Shown: positions 6,428 through 13,385, counted from the stretch's first letter. The stretch is 26,436 nucleotides of DNA from JACKJA01 sp050297015 (GCA_050297015.1 JBNKRZ010000010.1:1-26436); one strand, 5' to 3'. Numbers and translations are program-made. Notes: generated from the letters alone by a model not told the origin.

Positions 6428-7336
6428 ATGCCTTCACCACGCGAAGCCAGTGCCCATTTGCAAGAAAGAATGGATGAGGTCATGACGGCCGTCAATAAGA
6501 CGATCGAACGCCTCCTTCCCGACACAGACCTGCCCGAAGCCCCACTTTACGAAGCAATGCGTTACGGCACGCTGAACGGCGGGAAACGCCTGCGCCCCTT
6601 CCTGCTCATGCAATCGGCGGCTTTGTTCAACGTTGATCCGAAACGCGCCCGGCGCGTGGCGGCGGCGCTGGAACTGGTGCACAGCTATTCCCTGATCCAC
6701 GACGATCTGCCCGCGATGGACAATTCCGATACGCGGCGCGGCAAGCCCGCCGTCCACCGGGCTTACAGCGAAGCCACGGCTATTCTGGCGGGGGATGCTC
6801 TACTCACGATGGCGTTTGAGGTTCTGGCCGATTCCGAGACTCATGAAGACCCCCGTGTGCGTTGCGAACTGATGACTGCTCTGGCGAAAGCGTCCGGCGG
6901 GCACGGCATGTGTGGCGGGCAGATGCTCGATTTAATCGGGGAGACGGAGGAATTCGACGTGGGCACGCTGTCCCGCCTGCAGCGGATGAAAACCGGGGCG
7001 CTGTTTGAATTTGCCTGTGAGGCGGGAGCGATCCTCGGCCGCGGGAATGAGCCGCACAAAAAAGCCCTGCGCAATTATGCGCGCGATCTCGGCCTCGCCT
7101 TCCAAGTCACCGATGATATCCTTGATGTAGAGGCCGACCCAAACATGACCGGCAAGCCCGCCAATCAGGATGAAGAAGCCGGCAAGACCACCTTCGTCAC
7201 CGCGATGGGGAAAGAACAGGCCAAAATGCGTGCGGAAATGCTGGTGCAGCAAGCCGTCCGCCACCTCCACATCTTCGATAACCGCGGCGAAATGCTGAAA
7301 GAACTGGCGCTGTATGTCCTTGAACGACGGGCTTAG
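6428..7336 (+). CDS. ispA: Farnesyl (polyprenyl) diphosphate synthase
   Basis: The 302-residue protein is a short-chain trans-prenyltransferase that condenses IPP with allylic diphosphates to make farnesyl diphosphate. Motifs: GGKRLRP (51-57), the first aspartate-rich motif DDLPAMD (92-98) with the two-residue insertion between aspartates typical of bacterial type II enzymes, and the second motif DDILD (229-233). GKTTFVTAMG is near the C-terminus. Length is normal. The start ATG at 6428 has AAAGGAA about 10 nt upstream. It lies between xseB and dxs, the classical isoprenoid/thiamine neighbourhood, and supplies precursors for quinone and cell-wall lipid carriers. A geranyl or geranylgeranyl product cannot be excluded from sequence alone. 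Confidence 0.95.
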   Translation: MPSPREASAHLQERMDEVMTAVNKTIERLLPDTDLPEAPLYEAMRYGTLNGGKRLRPFLLMQSAALFNVDPKRARRVAAALELVHSYSLIHDDLPAMDNSDTRRGKPAVHRAYSEATAILAGDALLTMAFEVLADSETHEDPRVRCELMTALAKASGGHGMCGGQMLDLIGETEEFDVGTLSRLQRMKTGALFEFACEAGAILGRGNEPHKKALRNYARDLGLAFQVTDDILDVEADPNMTGKPANQDEEAGKTTFVTAMGKEQAKMRAEMLVQQAVRHLHIFDNRGEMLKELALYVLERRA

Positions 7337-7360
7337 GTCAAAAAGAAGACCTACCCTCTC

Positions 7361-7425
7361 GTCATTGCGAGGAGGCCGTTAGGCCGACGCGGCAATCCAG
7401 AATTTTCCCCGTGGCTCTGGATTGC
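7361..7425. repeat. GTCATTGCGAGGAG-type palindromic repeat
   Basis: GTCATTGCGAGGAG (7361-7374) and GACGCGGCAATCC (from 7386) bracket GGCC/GGCC around a GTTA loop. A second stem pairs GCAATCCAGA 7392-7401 with TCTGGATTGC 7416-7425. Another copy of the first unit covers the dxs stop codon at 9855-9892, with a different but still self-complementary centre. It lies just downstream of ispA. Confidence 0.75.
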
Positions 7426-7473
7426 TTCGTTTCTTTATTAAAGAAGTGTCCCACGTGCTTTTTAAAAGCTTTA

Positions 7474-7560
7474 TCCCACGCACTGTCGTGCTTCGGGAGT
7501 CTTTTGAAGATATGTCCCACGCACTTCGTGCTTCGGGACGGGCGCACTTCGGGACGGGGG
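7474..7560. repeat. Tandem CCCACGCAC...TGCTTCGGG hairpin units
   Basis: Unit one is 7474-7498 (TCCC/GGGA ends, GCAC/GTGC inside). Unit two is 7515-7540 (GTCCC/GGGAC ends, GCAC/GTGC inside). A partial third unit, GGGCGCACTTCGGGACGGGG, follows at 7541-7560, and a degenerate one may start at 7447. A relative is found in the rnhA duplication at 1481-1510. Confidence 0.65.
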
Positions 7561-7561
7561 C

Positions 7562-7634
7562 GATCCATACGATCTAACGGGTACTCACCATGGATTCCCC
7601 TATAATTTTCCAGCGAAAATTCGGGGAATGACGA
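7562..7634. repeat. GATCCATACGAT...GGAATGACG hairpin repeat, copy A
   Basis: ATTCCCC 7594-7600 pairs with GGGGAAT 7623-7629, and AATTTTC 7604-7610 with GAAAATT 7615-7621. The flank (GATCCATACGAT, CCATGGATTCCC, GGGAATGACG) matches copy B at 9945-10017. The inner stem there is a different complementary sequence. Confidence 0.75.
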
Positions 7635-7650
7635 CAGACGGAATCCTCCT

Positions 7651-7684
7651 TTCCCTCTTCCCTCTTCCCTCTTCCCTCTTCCCC
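7651..7684. repeat. Polypyrimidine tandem repeat (TTCCCTC), quadruplex-capable on the minus strand
   Basis: Four full 7-bp units and a partial fifth run head to tail. The minus strand carries five GGG tracts separated by 4-nt AAGA spacers, which meets the usual G-quadruplex pattern. The tract lies 117 bp before the dxs start. Confidence 0.7.
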
Positions 7685-7685
7685 T

Positions 7686-7704
7686 TATTCGAATTATGTA
7701 AAAT
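7686..7704. repeat. Relic duplicate of the dxs 5' coding sequence
   Basis: This stretch matches 7957-7976 apart from a single missing base (TATTCGAATTATG here, TATTCTGAATTATG there). Both copies are preceded by C/T-rich tandem repeats. The downstream copy encodes YSELCKI, where DXS similarity begins. The upstream copy is frameshifted. The 252 bp between them hold the current dxs start and its repeat-derived N-terminus. Confidence 0.55.
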
Positions 7705-7800
7705 ACATATCGCGCCACCGGGCATGTCTTTACAAAGATGACGCAGCTATAGATTTTTTTCTTGGCTAAATCAGTCTCTTGGGTCTAAAAAGGACGCTTC

Positions 7801-9876
7801 ATGAAACAGGCAAGACCACAAATTGTTGAACTGGATTCCCGCCGGCGCGGGAATGACGATAACGGGAAAGATAGCGCAAAGGCTCTTTCCTCCGTTGATG
7901 CAGCCTCCCCTACAGAGGGAGGAGCCTCCTCGTCCTCGTCCTCGTCCCCCTCCCCCTATTCTGAATTATGTAAAATTAATAATCCGGCGGACCTCAAGCC
8001 CCTGTCCGACGAGCGGCTCAAAACCCTCGCGGAGGACGTACGGCGCGCGACAATTGCCAGCGTTGCCAAGACTGGCGGGCATCTGGGCGCGAGCCTTGGC
8101 GTGGTGGAGCTGACCGTGGCGCTGCATGCGGTATTCGATACGCCGCGCGATCGTCTGATCTGGGATGTCGGGCACCAGTGCTATCCGCATAAAATACTGA
8201 CGGGGCGGCTGGACCGTATGAGCACCCTGCGCCAAGGCGGCGGGCTGTCCGGCTTTACCAAACGTGCGGAGAGTGAATACGACCCGTTCGGCGCGGGGCA
8301 CAGCTCCACATCCATTTCTGCGGGCCTGGGGATGGCGGTCGCGCGCGATCAAAAGGGCGAAGACAACGAAGTCATCTGCGTAATCGGCGACGGCTCGATG
8401 AGCGCGGGGATGGCCTACGAAGCGATGAACAATGCCGGCGATCTGAAAAGCCGCCTGATTGTGATTTTAAACGACAACGACATGTCGATTAGCCGCCCGA
8501 CCGGCGCGCTGAGCAAGCATTTGACCCGGATTGTTTCCTCCCGCCCTTATATGGGCGCGCGCGAGGTCACGAAGAAGCTGGCCGCGGCCCTGCCCCCGCC
8601 CCTGCGCCGCGCTGTCGGGAAAGCGGAGGAAACGGCGCGCCACGCCCTCCATGCGGGAACGATGTTCGAGGATATGGGCTTTTACTATATCGGCCCGGTT
8701 GACGGCCACGACCTCGACACGCTTTTGCCGGTCCTGCGCAATGTGCGCGACAGCGAGCGCCAAGGCCCGATCCTGATCCATGTCGTGACGGAGAAAGGCA
8801 AGGGCTACGGCCACGCGGAAGCCGCGGCGGACAAAATGCACGGCGTCACAAAGTTCGATGTCATCACGGGCAGCCAGCACAAACCGGAGATCACAGCCCC
8901 GGCCTATACGAAGGTGTTCGCCAACACCCTAATCGACTGCGCGCGCACCGACGACAAAATCGTAGGAATCACGGCGGCCATGCCGACCGGCACGGGGATG
9001 GACGCCTTTGGTAAAGCCTACCCTGAGCGCATGTTCGATGTCGGAATCGCCGAGCAACACGCCGTCACATTCGCGGCGGGCATGGCTTGCGAGGGCTACA
9101 AGCCGTTCGTCGCGCTTTACTCCACATTCCTGCAACGCGCCTATGACCAGCTCGTGCATGATGTCGCGCTCCAGAATTTGCCCGTGCGCTTTGCGATCGA
9201 CCGGGCGGGGCTGGTCGGTGCGGACGGCGCGACCCACGCGGGCGCCTTCGATACCGCTTACCTTGCCTGCATCCCGAATATGGTGCTGATGGCGCCGAGC
9301 GATGAAGCCGAATTGGCGCGGATGGTTGCCACCGCCGCCGCTTACAATGACGGGCCGATCGCCTTCCGCTTCCCGCGCGGCAACGGAACAGGGGTCGAAA
9401 TGCCGGAAACGCCAGAGGTTTTAGAAATCGGTAAAGGCCGGGTGGTTTATGAGACAAACAAAGGGGACACAATGAGTCATTCTGTCCCCGGTGCGAACAG
9501 CATCGCCCTGCTCTCCTACGGTACACGCCTTAATGAATGCCTAAAAGCCGCGAAAATGCTGGAATCTCAGGGACACAACGTGACCGTCGCCGATGCGCGC
9601 TTCGCCAAACCGCTGGATGAGGCTCTTGTCTCGCATCTCGCGGCCAGCCACAGCCAGCTTATCACCATCGAGGAAGGCTCCCGCGGCGGGTTCGGCTCAC
9701 TCGTGCTGGAATATCTCGCGAACAATCCCGTCATCCCGTCATCCCGTCATCCCGTCATCCGGACTCTGACCCTGCCCGACACCTTTCAGGATCACGACTC
9801 CCCCGCCCAGCAATATGAAGATGCGGGGTTGGTTGCGGAACATATAGTTACGTTGTCATTGCGAGGAGAAGCGTAG
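7801..9876 (+). CDS. dxs: 1-deoxy-D-xylulose-5-phosphate synthase with repeat-derived insertions
   Basis: DXS joins pyruvate and glyceraldehyde 3-phosphate with thiamine diphosphate, the entry step of the MEP pathway. Clear motifs: GHQCYPHKILTGR, the TPP/Mg site GDGSMSAGMAYEAMNNAG (from residue 196), the catalytic glutamate E418 in GIAEQHAV, and DRAGLVGADGATHAGAFD. At 691 residues it is about 50 longer than usual. Family similarity starts near residue 53 (YSELCKINNPADLKPLS). The preceding segment contains LDSRRRGNDDN and a serine run that come from palindromic and tandem repeats. Further repeat-derived sequence lies at 9463-9489 and 9727-9760, and a repeat supplies the TAG stop. AAGGA 7 nt before the ATG at 7801 supports that start. 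The active-site blocks are intact, so it should be functional. Confidence 0.95.
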   Translation: MKQARPQIVELDSRRRGNDDNGKDSAKALSSVDAASPTEGGASSSSSSSPSPYSELCKINNPADLKPLSDERLKTLAEDVRRATIASVAKTGGHLGASLGVVELTVALHAVFDTPRDRLIWDVGHQCYPHKILTGRLDRMSTLRQGGGLSGFTKRAESEYDPFGAGHSSTSISAGLGMAVARDQKGEDNEVICVIGDGSMSAGMAYEAMNNAGDLKSRLIVILNDNDMSISRPTGALSKHLTRIVSSRPYMGAREVTKKLAAALPPPLRRAVGKAEETARHALHAGTMFEDMGFYYIGPVDGHDLDTLLPVLRNVRDSERQGPILIHVVTEKGKGYGHAEAAADKMHGVTKFDVITGSQHKPEITAPAYTKVFANTLIDCARTDDKIVGITAAMPTGTGMDAFGKAYPERMFDVGIAEQHAVTFAAGMACEGYKPFVALYSTFLQRAYDQLVHDVALQNLPVRFAIDRAGLVGADGATHAGAFDTAYLACIPNMVLMAPSDEAELARMVATAAAYNDGPIAFRFPRGNGTGVEMPETPEVLEIGKGRVVYETNKGDTMSHSVPGANSIALLSYGTRLNECLKAAKMLESQGHNVTVADARFAKPLDEALVSHLAASHSQLITIEEGSRGGFGSLVLEYLANNPVIPSSRHPVIRTLTLPDTFQDHDSPAQQYEDAGLVAEHIVTLSLRGEA
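7831..7862 (+). repeat. Palindromic repeat inserted in frame in the dxs N-terminus
   Basis: ATTCCCGC 7835-7842 pairs perfectly with GCGGGAAT 7847-7854 around CGGC and is followed by GACGATAA. It is translated as LDSRRRGNDDN. It is the same family as the right flank of the GIY-YIG gene. A further inverted repeat, CCTCCC/GGGAGG, lies in the same extension near 7905-7923. Confidence 0.75.
9463..9489. repeat. 27-bp inverted repeat inside the dxs coding region
   Basis: GGGGACACAATGA (9463-9475) and TCATTCTGTCCCC (9477-9489) are inverted repeats with one mismatch. They encode GDTMSHSVP in the linker before the C-terminal domain, where other DXS proteins go almost directly from GKGRV to the ALLSYGTRL strand. 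The arm resembles that of the hairpin at 19496-19521. Confidence 0.65.
9727..9760 (+). repeat. 8-bp tandem repeat (CCCGTCAT) in the dxs C-terminal domain
   Basis: Four exact units (9727-9758) plus two bases run in tandem and encode PVIPSSRHPVI. The unit length is not a multiple of three, so gain or loss of one unit shifts the frame. The same octamer recurs near 9906 beyond the stop. Confidence 0.85.
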
Positions 9877-9892
9877 CTTCGACGCGGCAATC
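9855..9892. repeat. GTCATTGCGAGGAG-type palindrome that supplies the dxs stop codon
   Basis: GTCATTGCGAGGAG starts at 9855 and GACGCGGCAATC ends at 9892. The centre is GAAGC/GCTTC around GTA, where the related copy at 7361 has GGCC/GGCC. The dxs TAG (9874-9876) is formed by the loop and stem, so the last residues LSLRGEA are repeat-encoded. Confidence 0.75.
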
Positions 9893-9911
9893 TATTTCCT
9901 CCTAACCCGTC

Positions 9912-10017
9912 ATCCCCCGAATCCGCGTCAGCTGATTATAGGGGGATCCATACGATTTAACGGATAATCACCATGGATTCCCTTAGAATTTGTTTTCAAC
10001 AAATTCAGGGAATGACG
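9912..10017. repeat. Hairpin repeats downstream of dxs, including GATCCATACGAT copy B
   Basis: ATCCCCC 9912-9918 pairs with GGGGGAT 9941-9947. Then copy B (9945-10017) pairs ATTCCCT 9977-9983 with AGGGAAT 10007-10013, and AATTTGTT 9987-9994 with AACAAATT 9998-10005. It shares its flanks with copy A at 7562-7634 but has a different, still complementary inner stem. The block may also end dxs transcription. Confidence 0.7.
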
Positions 10018-10033
10018 TCTTGTAGAACACCCC

Positions 10034-10062
10034 TTGCTTTTATAGGAATACTATCCTATAAT
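10034..10062 (+). promoter_or_regulatory. Strong predicted promoter giving a leaderless mRNA
   Basis: TTGCTT at 10034-10039 and a perfect TATAAT at 10057-10062 are 17 bp apart. The ATG of the next gene is at 10070, 8 bases past the -10 box, so the message should begin at or next to the start codon. No Shine-Dalgarno sequence is present. Confidence 0.6.
10041..10060. promoter_or_regulatory. Palindromic operator candidate in the promoter spacer
   Basis: TATAGGA 10041-10047 and TCCTATA 10054-10060 are perfect 7-bp inverted arms with a 6-nt centre. They fill the spacer and overlap the -10 box, the classic place for a repressor. No cognate regulator is adjacent. Confidence 0.45.
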
Positions 10063-10069
10063 CATCGGC

Positions 10070-10495
10070 ATGACTGATGAAAACAAAACACAAAACACCC
10101 CCGCCCTTTCGGTTCTGACCAACAGACTGGAAGACCTTTTAACCACGCCGGAATACAACCCCGATACGCTCACCGCGCAAACGGAAATTCTGCACGCGCT
10201 ATTTACTGAAATCCTGACCCACAGGGTCGCAACTCGGATCAACAACTCTAAATATTACACGTCACCGATGGAGTGGATGATGTTGGCCTTGCGGGTGCAA
10301 AAGCAATGCGCCGACACCGCCAAGGCGCAAAGCGCGATTGAGTATATGAAGCATTTGAACACAGCGCCCGCTTCCCCTGTCCCTGCCCCGTCATTGCACG
10401 ACCTGTCCGTGCCATCCATGGATCACACGCACAAGGCATGTGATGACGACAAAGCCCCCCGCCCCCTCCCCCAAATTGACGAACAAAATGAGTAA
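10070..10495 (+). CDS. Hypothetical protein, 141 aa
   Basis: I do not recognise a named domain. Residues about 30-97 are helical (LTAQTEILHALFTEILTHRV, then WMMLALRVQKQCADTAKAQSAIEYM). The last 45 residues are proline- and aspartate-rich and probably disordered. The protein recalls small genes found beside the TGPRT...KHGL type of protein (next gene) in other genomes, some in phage-derived regions; this is recollection only. It starts directly at the predicted transcription start and overlaps the next gene by 8 nt (ATGAGTAA), so the pair is likely translated together. Confidence 0.7.
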   Translation: MTDENKTQNTPALSVLTNRLEDLLTTPEYNPDTLTAQTEILHALFTEILTHRVATRINNSKYYTSPMEWMMLALRVQKQCADTAKAQSAIEYMKHLNTAPASPVPAPSLHDLSVPSMDHTHKACDDDKAPRPLPQIDEQNE

Positions 10496-10739
10496 CTCAG
10501 ATTCCACAAGAAAAAGAAGGGCTTGGCCTGCCAAAAGACGTGCTATGCAGGCCAAAAACTGCCGTAAAACCCAACCGTGGGAGCACACCACCGGCCCCCG
10601 CACTGCCGCCGGGAAAGAGGCCGTGAAAAACAACGCCCTCAAACACGGCCTGCGCACGGCGGAAATCACGGAACTCCGGCGTCTCCTGCGTGTGCAAAAA
10701 GCCTTTATCAGGGCCGTTACCCTCTCGACAGGGTCATAA
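10488..10739 (+). CDS. Small basic protein with TGPRT...KHGL motif
   Basis: The start is taken at the ATG 10488, which overlaps the stop of the previous gene (ATGAGTAA). An upstream in-frame ATG at 10440 would add 16 residues. The 83-residue product is very basic (KRRAWPAKRR near the N-terminus). It carries TGPRTAAGKEAVKNNALKHG, a recurrent motif in small uncharacterised bacterial proteins. The charge pattern suggests nucleic-acid binding, but that is inference. Function unknown. It is 23 nt upstream of the HAD phosphatase gene and probably in the same transcript. Confidence 0.6.
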   Translation: MSNSDSTRKRRAWPAKRRAMQAKNCRKTQPWEHTTGPRTAAGKEAVKNNALKHGLRTAEITELRRLLRVQKAFIRAVTLSTGS

Positions 10740-10762
10740 AAACATGCTCCAAATAAAACGTT

Positions 10763-11506
10763 ATGGCATTGGAGAGACCCACTATAATTCTGCTCGATAT
10801 GGACGGCACCACCGTGCGGCATTTGCACCCGCGGTTGCTGCATATTCTGGAGTGGCTGGACGACCAATCTTTCCGCGTGGCCAAGTTTTTCTCGCGCCTG
10901 TTTCGCCGCAAAATTCACCACATGCCGTTGACGGAGTTTCGCGCGGGGCGGCGGCCCAAGCGCCTCGTTCACCGGGCAATCCACAAAATTCGCCGCAAGC
11001 CGGTGGAGGAAATCGTCGCGCCATGTCCCGGCATTTACGACATTCTCGATTTGCTCAAGGCCCACAATATCCCTATCGGGCTGGTCAGCTCCGGCATGGG
11101 CAAGGGTTATGGTCACGATATCTTGGAAACCTTTGATCTGAAAAACTTTTTCGCCGTCACCGTGTTCCGGGAGGACATCCGCAAATCCAAGCCCAACCCG
11201 GAACCGCTGCTAAAGGCGCTGGCGGATTTGCCGCTGGAGCCGCGGGAAAACGATGTCATCTGGTATATCGGCGATCGGCGCAAGGATGTCATAGCGGCGC
11301 TGGCCGCGGCAGAGCACCTACCCTGCCCGATCGTGCCATTGGCCTATAACCTTCATGCCGCCATCGCGATTTTAGAGAATAACCTGCCCACCGACCACAT
11401 CATCATGGCGTGGCCGGACCTCCTCCCGCGCTTACGGGAATTGCTACAATCCGATGATACGCCCCCCCTTAGTACGCGCGCGACAACCCAGATTGAAAGA
11501 CGTTGA
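10763..11506 (+). CDS. HAD-superfamily phosphatase (phosphoglycolate phosphatase-like)
   Basis: The 247-residue protein carries all four HAD motifs: DMDGT near residue 12 (nucleophile D and acid/base D), the threonine/serine of LVSSG (about 107), the lysine of KSKPNPEPLL (about 140), and GDRRKDV (about 169) for Mg binding. It therefore probably hydrolyses a small phosphorylated metabolite in the cytoplasm. The cap region (about residues 17-85) is basic and unusual (RVAKFFSRLFRRKIHH). The substrate cannot be told. Its 3' end overlaps the convergent sppA gene by 38 bp (11469-11506), so the two messages have complementary 3' tails. Confidence 0.85.
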   Translation: MALERPTIILLDMDGTTVRHLHPRLLHILEWLDDQSFRVAKFFSRLFRRKIHHMPLTEFRAGRRPKRLVHRAIHKIRRKPVEEIVAPCPGIYDILDLLKAHNIPIGLVSSGMGKGYGHDILETFDLKNFFAVTVFREDIRKSKPNPEPLLKALADLPLEPRENDVIWYIGDRRKDVIAALAAAEHLPCPIVPLAYNLHAAIAILENNLPTDHIIMAWPDLLPRLRELLQSDDTPPLSTRATTQIERR

Positions 11507-13385
11507 CGGGAGGAAGTTTTGCCTGCGTTTCCAACTGGTTAGCGACAGGCACAAGACTTTGCAGAAATGGTAAGTAGGCGCGCACCGCATCGCCCATGCG
11601 CACCTGCCCTTCGACAAGATCCACCAATTGTTCCAGCGGACTCAAACGTTTGGGCAGGACAACAATGCTGATGCCGGAGCGATCCGCCGCGCCCAGCAAG
11701 CGCGCGCTGTAGTCCAGAGCATCCGTCAGACCGCCAAGCTCATCGACGAGGCCGTTTTCAAGCGCTTGCGCACCGGTCCACACGCGGCCGCGGGCAACAG
11801 CTTCCACCTTTTCCGGCGAGAGTTTACGCCCTTCCGCCACGCGGGCGATGAAGCCATCATAAATCTGATCCATCATGGCATTAAAACGCTCCTCCGTGGC
11901 GGGAGTCAGCGGCTCATTCATAGACCATAAACCGGCATTTTCACCCCATTGCATACCATCCCAATTAACACCGACTTTATTCCAAAGCCCTTGCAGAATA
12001 AACTTCCCACCGGCAACACCGATCGATCCCGTCAGCGTGCCGGGCAGCGCGAAGATCCTATCCGCCGGCGCGGCAATCCAATACCCGCCGGACGCCGCCG
12101 CATTCGCCATGGACACAATAACGGTTTTATCCTTTTCTTGCGCCTTTACGAGCGAACGGCGAATGGTTTCCGACGCGGTGGGCGATCCGCCGGGGCTGTC
12201 AATCCGCAAGACAATAACCTTGATACTGTCATCATCGGCTACCTCATCAATATAACCGGAAAGCCCCTCCGCAGAAACAACACCCTCACCGCCATAAGAC
12301 ACGCCATCCGCGCGCGTTACAATCGCCCCGACAGCATAGAGTAAAGCCACTTTGGGCGTTTTGGCGGCTTTACCTTTCTTTTCAATATCAGCAAGCAAAG
12401 AGGCCGCTTTCTCATATTTCAGTCCCGCCGCATACCCCGTCAGCGCCATAAAAAGAATATCCTCTTTAGCCTCATCTTCGCCCTTGTAGTTTTTTTGGAT
12501 TTCATCGACCAGTACATCGCCATAATCAAGCCGGTCGATCAAGCCGCGCTCCAGCGCTTCCCGGCCTGTAAAGATGCCTGTTTTCACTTGCGCGCGTATA
12601 TCATCCGCGGCGCGCGCACGGCCCTCAGCTATTCCCGCAAGCATTTGCCCGGCAAGGCTTTCCACCATGCTGCGCGTTGATTCTTTTGAGGCTTTCGACA
12701 TCTCATCTGCCGTAAAGCTCTCAAAGACGTTTTTGTATTCCTTACGCGCGAAAAAGGCAGGCTCAACGCCAACCTTATCCAAAACGGAGCGCACAAAAGG
12801 CGCTTCGATTTTAACGCCCGCCAGCGCCAGCGTCCCCATCGGCTGAAGCCAGATTTCATCAAACGCAGAAGCCAAGTAATAGGTGCTCATCCCGACACCG
12901 CTTTCACCATAAGACTCGGCATAGATGTAAGCAAATTTCCCGCTCGCCGCCTTAAAACGGAGCAAAGCCGCGCGCAATTCCTGAAGCTGTGCCAAGGAAT
13001 AATGTGCGCCCTTAAATTCGGCGACAATCCCGTGCACACGCTCATCACGCGCCGCAGCATCCAGAACGGCCACAGCCTCCCGCAAGGTCAAAGGCGCTTG
13101 CCCGAAGGAAGCCTGTAAATCAAAGCCAATCGTATTATGCTCCGGAAACGCCTCGTTCAGCGGCAGGTACAAAACCATATCCTGCGGCAATTCCGGCTGC
13201 TCCTGGCGGGAGGAAAGGTACACGCCGACGATCGCGCCGAACAACACCAACGCGCCGATCACCATGCACGTGCGTTTCAGCGCACTCCAAAGAATATAAT
13301 GAATCCGCCATTTTTTCTTTGGTGGTTTTCCCGGCTTGGGCGATGGAGAAAAGAGCGGGCGTTTCTGGAACCAGTTCTGGGGCAT
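11469..13385 (-). CDS. sppA: Signal peptide peptidase SppA (67 kDa, tandem S49 type)
   Basis: SppA is a membrane-bound Ser/Lys protease that clears cleaved signal peptides. The product (638 residues) has a basic cytosolic N-terminus, one membrane helix at about 37-57, and two S49 domains. The catalytic serine is S432 in NAAASGGYW in the C-terminal domain. The general base is probably K218 in EYKNVFESF in the N-terminal domain, as in Escherichia coli SppA. DSPGGSPTASE and GTLTGSIGV are further family blocks. I start at the ATG 13385, which has AAGG about 8 nt upstream; a TTG one codon earlier is less likely. It follows aroC on the same strand with an 89-bp gap. Confidence 0.93.
   Translation of the reverse strand: MPQNWFQKRPLFSPSPKPGKPPKKKWRIHYILWSALKRTCMVIGALVLFGAIVGVYLSSRQEQPELPQDMVLYLPLNEAFPEHNTIGFDLQASFGQAPLTLREAVAVLDAAARDERVHGIVAEFKGAHYSLAQLQELRAALLRFKAASGKFAYIYAESYGESGVGMSTYYLASAFDEIWLQPMGTLALAGVKIEAPFVRSVLDKVGVEPAFFARKEYKNVFESFTADEMSKASKESTRSMVESLAGQMLAGIAEGRARAADDIRAQVKTGIFTGREALERGLIDRLDYGDVLVDEIQKNYKGEDEAKEDILFMALTGYAAGLKYEKAASLLADIEKKGKAAKTPKVALLYAVGAIVTRADGVSYGGEGVVSAEGLSGYIDEVADDDSIKVIVLRIDSPGGSPTASETIRRSLVKAQEKDKTVIVSMANAAASGGYWIAAPADRIFALPGTLTGSIGVAGGKFILQGLWNKVGVNWDGMQWGENAGLWSMNEPLTPATEERFNAMMDQIYDGFIARVAEGRKLSPEKVEAVARGRVWTGAQALENGLVDELGGLTDALDYSARLLGAADRSGISIVVLPKRLSPLEQLVDLVEGQVRMGDAVRAYLPFLQSLVPVANQLETQAKLPPVNVFQSGLSRAY

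Noticed and set aside
7362..7718. 118-aa minus-strand ORF between ispA and dxs
   Set aside because: It reads straight through four repeat families and has a low-complexity start (RGRGKREEGRGKGG).
9727..9760. CRISPR array
   Set aside because: Units are 8 bp with no spacers; it is a simple tandem repeat.
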